From Fidelibacterota bacterium (GTDB lineage Bacteria; Pseudomonadota; Alphaproteobacteria; Rhodospirillales; Rhodospirillaceae), in assembly GCA_947475365.1 (NCBI GenBank), contig CANJOI010000010.1, positions 1 through 32,153 on the forward strand: 32,153 bases of DNA. The letters run 5' to 3'. This document shows positions 26,170 through 32,153 of the stretch, in pieces (within the stretch, counting starts at the first letter, position 1; every line of letters starts with the position of its first letter). Position numbers and translations under genes: made by a program. The notes beneath the pieces are model-generated. The model did not search any database. It saw only the letters and a program-made list of their open reading frames with translations, and was not told the DNA's origin.

Positions 26170-26204
26170 AAAAAGCCGGAGCGGTTCAGCCGTTCCGGCT
26201 TTTT
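26170..26204. terminator. Bidirectional terminator between asd and the LysE-type gene
   Basis: AAAAAGCCGGA (26170-26180) pairs with TCCGGCTTTTT (26194-26204); the stem continues through CGG/CCG to a TTCAG loop. Flanking A and T runs allow function on both strands, serving asd (+) and the convergent exporter gene (-), whose stop is 3 bp away. Confidence 0.9.
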
Positions 26205-26207
26205 GCG

Positions 26208-26846
26208 TTAGGAGAACACCCGGATCGCCACGGCGGTAAGGGCAGCGATGCCGGACGCCGCGATGATGGCGCCGAATACCTTGTTGAGGCGCGTGAGGCC
26301 CCGGCGCAGGAAGCCTTCGCGGATAAAACCGACGCAGCCCACCAAAATCACCCACCACAGCATCGAACCGGCGAATACGCCCGCCACCAGCCAGAAAGCG
26401 CGCGAGGGGTCGAGCTTGGCGTCGATCACACCGAAGGCCGCGAACAGCCCCGCCGCCGCGCCCATGGTGGCGGGATTGGTGATCGCCATGGTGAAGGCAG
26501 CCGCCACGTCGCGCCGCAGGCTTTGCACACGCACCACGCCGTCGATCACAATGGGTGAGCGATACGTCAGCACGCCCATGATCAGCACGATCAGCCCGCC
26601 GATGGCGCCGATGATGGTCTGGTAGTGGGTGACGAAAGTGTTCACGACCGTCACACCAAGGCCGGCCGCGGCGCCGAAGATCATGTCGGCGGCCGCCGCG
26701 CCGGTGCCCGCCACCAGCGCCTGCAGGCGGCCCCGTGTCAGGGTGCGGCGCACGCACAGCATCGCCACAGGACCCATGGGCGCGGCCAGCGCGAAGCCCG
26801 CCACCAGGCCGCGGATGAAGGCCACCTGAAGAATCTCGAAGGTCAT
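26208..26846 (-). CDS. LysE-family amino-acid exporter
   Basis: A 212-residue inner-membrane protein with about six hydrophobic segments. The family signature is at the start: FIRGLVAGFALAAPMGPVAMLCVRRTLTRGR (the AxPGP-like loop reads APMGP), and the middle FTMAITNPATMGAAAGLF matches the conserved NP turn of LysE/RhtB transporters. These export lysine, arginine, homoserine, threonine or similar metabolites. A link to Asd-derived amino acids next door is attractive but only inferred from position. I start at 26846 (MTFEILQVAF); the longer frame to 26957 adds Arg/His-rich shadow sequence. No clear Shine-Dalgarno sequence precedes it. Confidence 0.85.
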   Translation of the reverse strand: MTFEILQVAFIRGLVAGFALAAPMGPVAMLCVRRTLTRGRLQALVAGTGAAAADMIFGAAAGLGVTVVNTFVTHYQTIIGAIGGLIVLIMGVLTYRSPIVIDGVVRVQSLRRDVAAAFTMAITNPATMGAAAGLFAAFGVIDAKLDPSRAFWLVAGVFAGSMLWWVILVGCVGFIREGFLRRGLTRLNKVFGAIIAASGIAALTAVAIRVFS

Positions 26847-26861
26847 ACCGGGCTGCGGCCG

Positions 26862-26890
26862 TTGACGGACTCGGTTACAAGGTCTTGAAT
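26862..26890 (+). promoter_or_regulatory. Candidate promoter of the CoA-ester lyase gene
   Basis: TTGACG (26862-26867), a 17-bp spacer and TTGAAT (26885-26890) predict a start near 26897 and a leader of 75 nt ending in the ribosome-binding site GAGGAT before the ATG at 26972. Confidence 0.4.
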
Positions 26891-26971
26891 CATGGCTCGT
26901 TCTCTCCGGGTGCCAGCCGTACACCGGTTTCTCCCGCGCGAGCAAGCCGTGGCGCATGAAGAGGATACCGT

Positions 26972-27838
26972 ATGACAGCTTCTGAAATGCCCCGGCGCAG
27001 CGCGCTCTATATGCCGGCGTCCAATGCCCGCGCTCTGGAAAAGGCCAAGACCATCGCCGCCGATGTGCTGATCTTCGACCTCGAGGACGCGGTGGCGCCC
27101 GAGGCCAAGGCCCAGGCGCGCGCCGCCGCGGTGGCGGCGGTCAAAGGTGGCGGTTACGGCGCGCGGGAAATCCTGATCCGTGCCAACGGCCTTGAGACGC
27201 CCTGGTGCGCCGAAGATCTCGCGGCCGTGGCGTCATCGGGCGCCCACGGCGCGGTCTTGCCCAAGGTGAGCAGTGCCGCCGACGTCAAGCACGCCGATGC
27301 TATGCTTGACGGTGCGCCCAAGGGCCTCGCGCTCTGGGCCATGATCGAAACGCCGCGCGGTGTGTTGAATGCGGGCGAGATCGCGGCGGCAAGCCCGCGC
27401 CTGGCCGGGCTGATCGTCGGCACGGCCGACCTTGCCAAGGACCTGCACTGCGCGCATCCCAGCGATCGCTGGCCGATGCTGACGGCTTTGCAGATGTGCG
27501 TGCTGGCGGCGCGGGCGCAGGGGCGCGCGGTGCTGGACGGGGTGCATCTTGATCTCGCCGACGTTAGCGGCTTTGACGCGGCGTGCCGCCAGGGCCGTGA
27601 CCTCGGCTTCGACGGCAAGACGCTGATCCATCCCAGCCAGGTCGCCGGCGCCAATGCCGCGTTCAGTCCCGGTGCCGACGAACTCGCCCGCGCCCGCAAG
27701 ATCGTCGCGGCTCACGCGGCGGCGGCGGCGCAGGGGCAAGGCGTCACCCTGCTGGAGGGCCGGCTGGTGGAAGCCTTGCACGTCCGGGAAGCCAAGCGCC
27801 TGCTCGCCCGGGCCGACCTGATCGCGGCCCGCGCATAA
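26972..27838 (+). CDS. HpcH/HpaI-family CoA-ester lyase
   Basis: A 288-residue TIM-barrel lyase of the CitE/malyl-CoA lyase type. Conserved parts are RSALYMPASNARALEKAK (CoA phosphate binding), VLIFDLEDAVAPEAK, VLPKVSSAADV, the Mg2+ glutamate E126 in ALWAMIETPRGVL, and D153 or D157 in VGTADLAKDL; the C-terminal DGKTLIHPSQVAGAN contacts CoA. Such enzymes cleave or condense malyl-CoA, citramalyl-CoA or related esters, or hydrolyse malyl-CoA. Which one is not clear; no citrate lyase alpha or gamma genes are adjacent, so it is not a citrate lyase operon. It is monocistronic, with a hairpin terminator 18 bp after the stop. Confidence 0.85.
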   Translation: MTASEMPRRSALYMPASNARALEKAKTIAADVLIFDLEDAVAPEAKAQARAAAVAAVKGGGYGAREILIRANGLETPWCAEDLAAVASSGAHGAVLPKVSSAADVKHADAMLDGAPKGLALWAMIETPRGVLNAGEIAAASPRLAGLIVGTADLAKDLHCAHPSDRWPMLTALQMCVLAARAQGRAVLDGVHLDLADVSGFDAACRQGRDLGFDGKTLIHPSQVAGANAAFSPGADELARARKIVAAHAAAAAQGQGVTLLEGRLVEALHVREAKRLLARADLIAARA

Positions 27839-27855
27839 AAGACCCACGCATAAAA

Positions 27856-27886
27856 GGAAAGCGCCGCGTTCAGCGCGGCGCTTTCC
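27856..27886. terminator. Hairpin terminator between the lyase and Ala/Gly-rich genes
   Basis: GGAAAGCGCCGCG (27856-27868) pairs perfectly over 13 bp with CGCGGCGCTTTCC (27874-27886) around a TTCAG loop. The following base run is short (CCCG), so it is a stable hairpin with a weak T tract that may serve both convergent genes. Confidence 0.65.
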
Positions 27887-27905
27887 CGATCGAGAGACAG
27901 AAAAC

Positions 27906-28556
27906 TTAGTTCGGAACGCGCACCGCGCCTGATGCGCCGCCACTGGCGCCCGCGCTCGCGGGACCGCCCGCGACGTCGGCGGTGGTGCCGCCCGAGGCGT
28001 TAACGCCCCCGCGGCTTGCCGACACCCCGGCGTTGCTGCCGCCCGAAACGCTTGCGCCCGGCGCCGCAGCGGAGGCGCCGCCCACGGCACCCGCTGTGCC
28101 GGAGGCGTCGATGGAGCCCGCCGTATCAGCCGCGCCGCGTGCCGTGCCGCGGGCGCTGTTCGCAGCCCCCGCCGCATCGGCGCGCGCCTTGGCCGCCGCG
28201 TCCATGCCAGTGGTCACACCCGTTCGCGCAGTCGCGGAACCGGCGGCGCGCGCGTCCGCCGCCGTGTCGCCGGCGGCATCGACGGCACCTTTGGTTTTGG
28301 CGCGGGCCCGACTGGTCGCGCGGGTCGTGGCATCCACCTCGCGGGACGCGTCAAGGCGGCCGGACCCGCGCAGGCTGCCGGTCACCTCACCGGCGGCCCC
28401 GCCACCGCGGCGGTCGCCGCCCAGGCTGCCGCCCAGGCCGCCGGCAGCGCCGCCACCGAGGGCACCGCCGCCACCGAGCACTTGTGCGCCCGCAGGCACG
28501 GCGAGAGTGGCGCTGAGGGCGATCACCGAAGTCGCGACTAAAATCCGCTTAAACAT
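27906..28556 (-). CDS. Secreted Ala/Gly/Ser/Thr-rich low-complexity protein
   Basis: From the ATG at 28556 (GGAGG upstream) the protein has 216 residues. Residues 1-24 are a signal peptide (MFKRILVATSVIALSATLAV, then PAGAQ). Residues 25-60 are Gly-rich (LGGGGALGGGAAGGLGGSLGG). Residues 60-140 are charged and Ala-rich, with irregular repeats such as RATSRARAKTKGAVDAAGD and AKARADAAGAANSARG that would form amphipathic helices. The last part is Gly/Ala/Ser with almost no charge. There is no catalytic motif and no cysteine. Similar signal-peptide plus Gly-rich then R/D/T-rich proteins occur in other Alphaproteobacteria, of unknown function; an envelope or matrix role, or a LEA-like one, is a guess. 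Confidence 0.72.
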   Translation of the reverse strand: MFKRILVATSVIALSATLAVPAGAQVLGGGGALGGGAAGGLGGSLGGDRRGGGAAGEVTGSLRGSGRLDASREVDATTRATSRARAKTKGAVDAAGDTAADARAAGSATARTGVTTGMDAAAKARADAAGAANSARGTARGAADTAGSIDASGTAGAVGGASAAAPGASVSGGSNAGVSASRGGVNASGGTTADVAGGPASAGASGGASGAVRVPN

Positions 28557-28699
28557 CTGAGCCTCCGACTGGTTTGAAATGGGGCGAAAAAATGGTTGTG
28601 GTTCGACCTGGTAAATCCCGTGTTGGATTAACGGCATAAGGCCGGGACTCGGGCGTTTGTTCCCCGGGGAGCGCCGCTGCCGGCTGTGCCGGGGGACCC

Positions 28700-28735
28700 G
28701 TGCACAGATGTCTGCACAGGTATGAGAATGTGCAC
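28700..28735. promoter_or_regulatory. TGCAC repeat cluster upstream of the sdh promoter
   Basis: TGCAC occurs at 28701, 28713 and 28731, and the first and third copies are the palindrome GTGCAC, 30 bp apart. The cluster lies about 57-92 bp upstream of the predicted sdh start, a usual place for an activator or repressor site. The binding protein is unknown. Confidence 0.35.
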
Positions 28736-28756
28736 CCAACCCCTTGTGGGCGTTCG

Positions 28757-28785
28757 TTGACTTACGCCGGACAGGCGATTAGTAC
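28757..28785 (+). promoter_or_regulatory. Candidate sdhCDAB promoter
   Basis: TTGACT (28757-28762), a 17-bp spacer and TAGTAC (28780-28785) predict a start near 28792. The box resembles those of secA and ffh. Confidence 0.45.
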
Positions 28786-28911
28786 TGCCCCAGAATGGCG
28801 GCCGGGACGGGTACTTGGCCGCCAAAATATCTTTAAAAAACGGCGAGTTAGGGTCAAACTTGCTCGCGTAACCCGCGCCTTTCCGGTTCAGCGTTTCTCG
28901 AAGGTTGTCCC

Positions 28912-29304
28912 ATGGCCAACGCAGCGAAGCCGACCTCCCGGCCGCTTTCTCCCCATCTCCAGGTCTACCGGCTGCCCCTGGCGGCGGTCCTGTCCATCAG
29001 CCACCGCATCACCGGCGTGGGCTTAAGCCTCGGCCTGCTGCTGCTCACCTGGTGGCTGTGCAGCGCCGCCTACGGCCCCGACGCCTACGACCAGGCGATG
29101 GTCTACATCGCCTCGCCCCTCGGCCTGCTGATCCTGTTGGGTTTCTCCGTGGCGCTGTTTTTCCACCTCTGCAACGGCATCCGCCACCTGTTCTGGGACG
29201 CCGGCCGCAACTTTGAAATCAGCCAGACCAAGCGCGGCAATATCTACGTCATCCTCGGCACCATCGTGCTGACCGCGGCCGCCTGGCTGCTGGCGCTGGC
29301 GTAA
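28912..29304 (+). CDS. sdhC: Succinate dehydrogenase cytochrome b556 subunit
   Basis: This 130-residue subunit anchors succinate dehydrogenase in the inner membrane and helps bind heme b and ubiquinone. The N-terminus RPLSPHLQVYRLPLAAVLSISHRITG is diagnostic: S-P-H-L-x-x-Y before helix I and S-I-x-H-R-x-T-G at its start. The second helix covers residues 65-85; HLCNGIRHLFWD near residues 85-96 holds the heme-ligand histidine, and the third helix ends at LLALA. It is the first gene of sdhCDAB, with GAAGG ahead of the ATG and a gap of 11 bp to sdhD. Confidence 0.95.
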   Translation: MANAAKPTSRPLSPHLQVYRLPLAAVLSISHRITGVGLSLGLLLLTWWLCSAAYGPDAYDQAMVYIASPLGLLILLGFSVALFFHLCNGIRHLFWDAGRNFEISQTKRGNIYVILGTIVLTAAAWLLALA

Positions 29305-29315
29305 GGGGGACCGGC

Positions 29316-29714
29316 ATGTTCGCTTCCAACAATCTCCGCTCCCCGCTCGGCCGCGCGCGCGGCCTGGGCTCCGCCAAGGAAGGCCTGCATCACTGGTGGG
29401 GGCAGCGCCTGACCGCCATCGCGCTGGTGCCGCTGACCCTGTGGTTCGTCGCGGGCATCATCCACCTCGCCATGGGCGGCGAGCCCTATGAGGCCTTCAT
29501 GGGCTGGATCGCCAACCCCTGCAACGCGACCCTGATGATCCTGTTCCTCGGCGTCTCTTTCCACCACGCCCAGCTCGGCATGCAGGTGGTTTACGAGGAC
29601 TACATTGGCGGCCACGCCTGGCGCACAGGCATGATCATCGCCACCAAGTTCGCCGCTTATGGCTTTGCCGCGCTCGGCATCGTCTCGACCCTGATCTGTT
29701 GTTTCGGAGGCTAA
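29316..29714 (+). CDS. sdhD: Succinate dehydrogenase membrane anchor subunit
   Basis: A 132-residue second membrane anchor. Three hydrophobic helices are seen: RLTAIALVPLTLWFVAGIIHLA (about 31-52), NATLMILFLGVSFHHAQLGMQVV (about 70-92) and IIATKFAAYGFAALGIVSTLI (about 108-128). GLGSAKEGLHHWWGQRLTAI and the second-helix FHHAQLGMQVVYEDY, with its heme/quinone-site His and D/Y residues, are typical of alphaproteobacterial and mitochondrial SdhD. It lies between sdhC and sdhA with gaps of 11 and 6 bp, so all four subunits are made from one transcript. GGGGGACCGGC precedes the ATG. Confidence 0.93.
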   Translation: MFASNNLRSPLGRARGLGSAKEGLHHWWGQRLTAIALVPLTLWFVAGIIHLAMGGEPYEAFMGWIANPCNATLMILFLGVSFHHAQLGMQVVYEDYIGGHAWRTGMIIATKFAAYGFAALGIVSTLICCFGG

Positions 29715-29720
29715 GCGCCC

Positions 29721-31508
29721 ATGGCCGCTTTCACCATCGTTGACCACGAATACGACGTGGTCGTTGTCGGCGCCGGCGGCGCCGGTTTGCGCGCCACCTT
29801 CGGCATGGTTCAGCACGGCCTCAAGACCGCCTGCGTGACCAAGGTGTTTCCGACTCGCAGCCATACTGTCGCCGCGCAAGGCGGCGTTGGCGCGGCGCTG
29901 GGCAACATGGCCGAGGACAACTGGGTCTGGCACATGTACGACACGGTCAAGGGCTCCGACTGGCTCGGCGACCAGGACGCCATCGAATACATGTGCCGCG
30001 AAGCCATTCCGGCGGTGCATGAGCTGGAACACTACGGCGTGCCGTTCTCGCGCACCCCGGAAGGCAAGATCTACCAGCGCCCGTTCGGCGGCCACATGCG
30101 CAACTTCGGCGAAGCCCCGGTGCAGCGCGCCTGCGCCGCCGCCGACCGCACCGGCCACGCCATCCTGCACACGCTGTATCAGCAGAGCCTGAAGCACAAC
30201 GCCGAGTTCTTCGTCGAATACTTCGCGCTCGATCTGATGATGGACCCGGACGGCAGCTGCCGCGGCGTGGTCGCCATCGACATGGCCACCGGCACCATCC
30301 ACCGTTTCAAGGCCCACATGACCGTGATGGCCACGGGCGGTTACGGCCGCGCTTATTTCTCCTGCACCTCGGCCCACACCTGCACCGGCGACGGCAACGG
30401 CATGGTGGCGCGCGCCGGCCTGCCGCTGCAGGACATGGAGTTCGTGCAGTTCCACCCCACCGGCGTCTACGGCGCCGGCGTGCTGATCACCGAGGGCGCG
30501 CGCGGTGAAGGCGGATACCTCACCAACAGCGCCGGCGAGCGCTTCATGGAACGTTATGCCCCGACCGCGAAGGACCTGGCGTCCCGCGACGTGGTGAGCC
30601 GCGCCATGACCATGGAAATCCGCGAAGGCCGCGGCGTGGGCGCCGAAAAAGACCACATCATGCTGCATCTCGAGCACCTCGGCGCCGAAGTGCTGCACCA
30701 GCGCCTGCCGGGCATCACCGAAACCTCGAAGGTGTTCTCGGGCGTCGACGCCACCAAGGAGCCGATCCCCGTGCTGCCGACCGTGCACTACAACATGGGC
30801 GGCATTCCCACGAACTACATGGCTGAAGTGGTCACCATCAAAGGCGGCAATCCCGATTCCGTGGTGCCGGGCCTGATGGCCATCGGCGAAGCGGCCTGCG
30901 TGTCGGTGCACGGCGCAAACCGGCTGGGCACCAACTCGCTGCTCGATCTCGTCGTGTTCGGCCGCGCCGCCGCGCTGCGCGCCAAGGACATCGTCAAGAA
31001 AGGCGCCACGCACAAGGCGCTGCCGAAAGACGCCGCCGATCTCGCGCTGTCGCGCCTGGAACGCCTGCGTAACGCCAACGGCTCCATGACCACGGCGCAG
31101 ATCCGCAAGAACATGCAGCGCACCATGCAGAATGACGCCGCCGTGTTCCGCACCTCCAAGACCCTGAAGGAAGGCGCCGACAAGATGGGCCAGATCGCCC
31201 AGTCGCTGGCCGACATCAAGGTCGCGGACCGCTCGCTGGTGTTCAACACCGACCTGATTGAAGCGCTGGAGCTGGAAAACCTGATGCCCTGCGCGCTCGC
31301 CACCATCGTCGGCGCCGAAGCGCGTCACGAAAGCCGCGGCGCCCATGCGCATGAGGACTTCCCGAACCGCGACGACAACACCTGGATGAAACACACCGCC
31401 GCGTACATCGATGACAAGTACAAGGTGAAGCTGGATTACCGTCCGGTGCACACCTACACGCTCACCGATGAAGTCAAATACATCGCGCCCAAGGCGCGCG
31501 TTTACTAG
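29721..31508 (+). CDS. sdhA: Succinate dehydrogenase flavoprotein subunit
   Basis: This 595-residue flavoprotein oxidises succinate to fumarate. The FAD-binding start is [15 protein letters not shown] (residues 11-25), and H48 in [11 protein letters not shown] is the histidine to which FAD is covalently attached. Substrate-site residues lie in [25 protein letters not shown], and in [11 protein letters not shown] and [21 protein letters not shown]. The C-terminal domain ends [23 protein letters not shown], the usual form in Alphaproteobacteria and mitochondria. Length is normal. sdhB follows after 12 bp. An 893-codon open frame on the opposite strand is a codon-bias shadow. Confidence 0.98.
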   Translation: MAAFTIVDHEYDVVVVGAGGAGLRATFGMVQHGLKTACVTKVFPTRSHTVAAQGGVGAALGNMAEDNWVWHMYDTVKGSDWLGDQDAIEYMCREAIPAVHELEHYGVPFSRTPEGKIYQRPFGGHMRNFGEAPVQRACAAADRTGHAILHTLYQQSLKHNAEFFVEYFALDLMMDPDGSCRGVVAIDMATGTIHRFKAHMTVMATGGYGRAYFSCTSAHTCTGDGNGMVARAGLPLQDMEFVQFHPTGVYGAGVLITEGARGEGGYLTNSAGERFMERYAPTAKDLASRDVVSRAMTMEIREGRGVGAEKDHIMLHLEHLGAEVLHQRLPGITETSKVFSGVDATKEPIPVLPTVHYNMGGIPTNYMAEVVTIKGGNPDSVVPGLMAIGEAACVSVHGANRLGTNSLLDLVVFGRAAALRAKDIVKKGATHKALPKDAADLALSRLERLRNANGSMTTAQIRKNMQRTMQNDAAVFRTSKTLKEGADKMGQIAQSLADIKVADRSLVFNTDLIEALELENLMPCALATIVGAEARHESRGAHAHEDFPNRDDNTWMKHTAAYIDDKYKVKLDYRPVHTYTLTDEVKYIAPKARVY

Positions 31509-31520
31509 AGGATCGCCCAG

Positions 31521-32153
31521 ATGGTTGAATTCTCGCTCCCCAAGAATTCCAAGCCGACCAAAGGTAAGGCGCATCCCGCCCCGGCCGGCGCCAAGAACAC
31601 CAAGCGGTTCCAGATCTACCGCTATGACCCCGACACGGGCGCCAATCCGCGCATCGATTCCTACGACGTGGATATGGACACCTGCGGCCCCATGGTCCTG
31701 GACGGCCTGCTCAAGATCAAAGACGAGATGGACCAGACCCTGACCCTGCGCCGCTCGTGCCGCGAGGGCATCTGCGGTTCGTGCTCCATGAACATCGATG
31801 GCGGCAACACACTCGCCTGTCTGAAGCCCATCGAAGATTGCAAAGGCGACGTGAAGGTCTATCCGCTTCCCCACATGCCGGTGGTGAAGGACCTGGTGCC
31901 TGACCTCACCCACGTCTACGCCCAATACGCCTCGATCGAGCCGTGGATGAAGTCCGACACACCGCCGCCGGCCTCGGGCGAACGCCTGCAGTCACCGGAA
32001 GAGCGCGAAAAGCTCGACGGCCTGTGGGAATGCATTTTGTGTTTCTGCTGCTCGACCAGCTGCCCGAGCTATTGGTGGAACGGCGACCGCTATCTCGGCC
32101 CCGCCATCCTTCTGCAGGCGGCGCGCTGGATCAATGACAGCCGCGACGAAGCC
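31521..32153 (+). CDS. sdhB: Succinate dehydrogenase iron-sulfur subunit, 3' end beyond window
   Basis: The open frame from ATG 31521 runs to the window edge, giving 211 residues of an expected 260 or so. The [2Fe-2S] ligands C80, C85, C88 and C100 are in [14 protein letters not shown] and TLAC. The second cluster-binding region has C171, C174, C177 and C181 in [17 protein letters not shown]; the last cysteines lie beyond the window. Residues 1-28 are a Lys/Pro-rich extension ([18 protein letters not shown]) before [11 protein letters not shown], common in Alphaproteobacteria. SdhB passes electrons from FAD in SdhA to ubiquinone at SdhC/SdhD. It is the last visible gene of sdhCDAB. Confidence 0.97.
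   Translation, partial: MVEFSLPKNSKPTKGKAHPAPAGAKNTKRFQIYRYDPDTGANPRIDSYDVDMDTCGPMVLDGLLKIKDEMDQTLTLRRSCREGICGSCSMNIDGGNTLACLKPIEDCKGDVKVYPLPHMPVVKDLVPDLTHVYAQYASIEPWMKSDTPPPASGERLQSPEEREKLDGLWECILCFCCSTSCPSYWWNGDRYLGPAILLQAARWINDSRDEA

Larger units (their letters stand above)
28557..28911. other. 355-bp divergent region before sdhC
   Basis: No gene is visible. It contains the ribosome-binding site of the Ala/Gly-rich gene, a cluster of TGCAC motifs (28700-28735) and the candidate sdh promoter (28757-28785), leaving a 120-nt leader before sdhC. I found no terminator or riboswitch-like fold by eye. Confidence 0.55.

Noticed and set aside
29244-31925. 893-codon open frame on the minus strand opposite sdhD, sdhA and sdhB
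   Set aside because: It is antisense to three unmistakable genes. High G+C at third codon positions removes stops from the opposite strand. Its composition (His, Gly, Ala and Val-rich, no family pattern) is typical of such shadows.

Overview
This is a roughly 64% G+C, densely coded chromosomal window whose gene order is typical of Alphaproteobacteria: dapF-mtaB-ftsY, ffh-rpsP-rimM-trmD-rplS, argJ-mutT divergent from secA, and sdhCDAB. Candidate promoters fit the alphaproteobacterial housekeeping pattern (TTGAC, about 17 bp, then a degenerate -10). The genus cannot be told from the sequence. I see no phage, insertion sequence, CRISPR array or obvious island. Large ORFs antisense to real genes are codon-bias shadows.

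Layout. 1-1006 (-): 5' part of a secreted, adhesin-like protein cut by the window edge. 1180-2350 (+): an apparently autoregulated TetR repressor and a GyrI-like ligand-binding protein. 2347-4496 (-): flavin-dependent LLM monooxygenase and membrane-anchored metallophosphoesterase, translationally coupled. 4693-5445 (+): membrane-anchored TPR protein. 5481-8308 (-): Asp/Glu racemase family protein, then a SulP anion transporter whose STAS domain is interrupted by an in-frame amber stop, with the second half of STAS and a cyclic-nucleotide-binding domain continuing in the same frame. 8407-10114 (-): tRNA-Leu(UAA), FkbM methyltransferase and YkgJ-type cysteine-cluster protein. 10195-11100 (+): RluA-type pseudouridine synthase. 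11097-13580 (-): argJ, mutT and a CinA N-terminal-type protein.

13929-17372 (+): secA with a structured leader, then a class I glutamine amidotransferase. 17396-20426 (-): the overlapping dapF-mtaB-ftsY operon. 20504-20842 (-): VOC protein. 21025-24567 (+): ffh-rpsP-rimM-trmD-rplS, closed by a strong intrinsic terminator. 24645-24968 (-): Mpo1/DUF962-like membrane protein. 25097-26146 (+): asd. 26208-26846 (-): LysE-type exporter. 26972-27838 (+): HpcH/HpaI CoA-ester lyase. 27906-28556 (-): secreted Ala/Gly/Ser-rich protein. 28912-32153 (+): sdhC-sdhD-sdhA-sdhB, with sdhB cut by the window end.

How the genes work together. The central part is housekeeping: protein export (SecA, and FtsY with Ffh as SRP receptor and SRP), translation and tRNA/rRNA modification (S16, L19, RimM, TrmD, MtaB, an RluA-type enzyme), lysine/arginine biosynthesis (Asd, DapF, ArgJ), and succinate dehydrogenase linking the TCA cycle to the quinone pool. 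The most interesting signals are at gene-architecture level: the SulP gene split by an amber codon, three genes whose -10 box lies exactly where it would give leaderless mRNA, two convergent gene pairs sharing a single CTAG as both stop codons, and a hairpin-rich secA leader. I did not find a convincing wholly new multi-gene system here.
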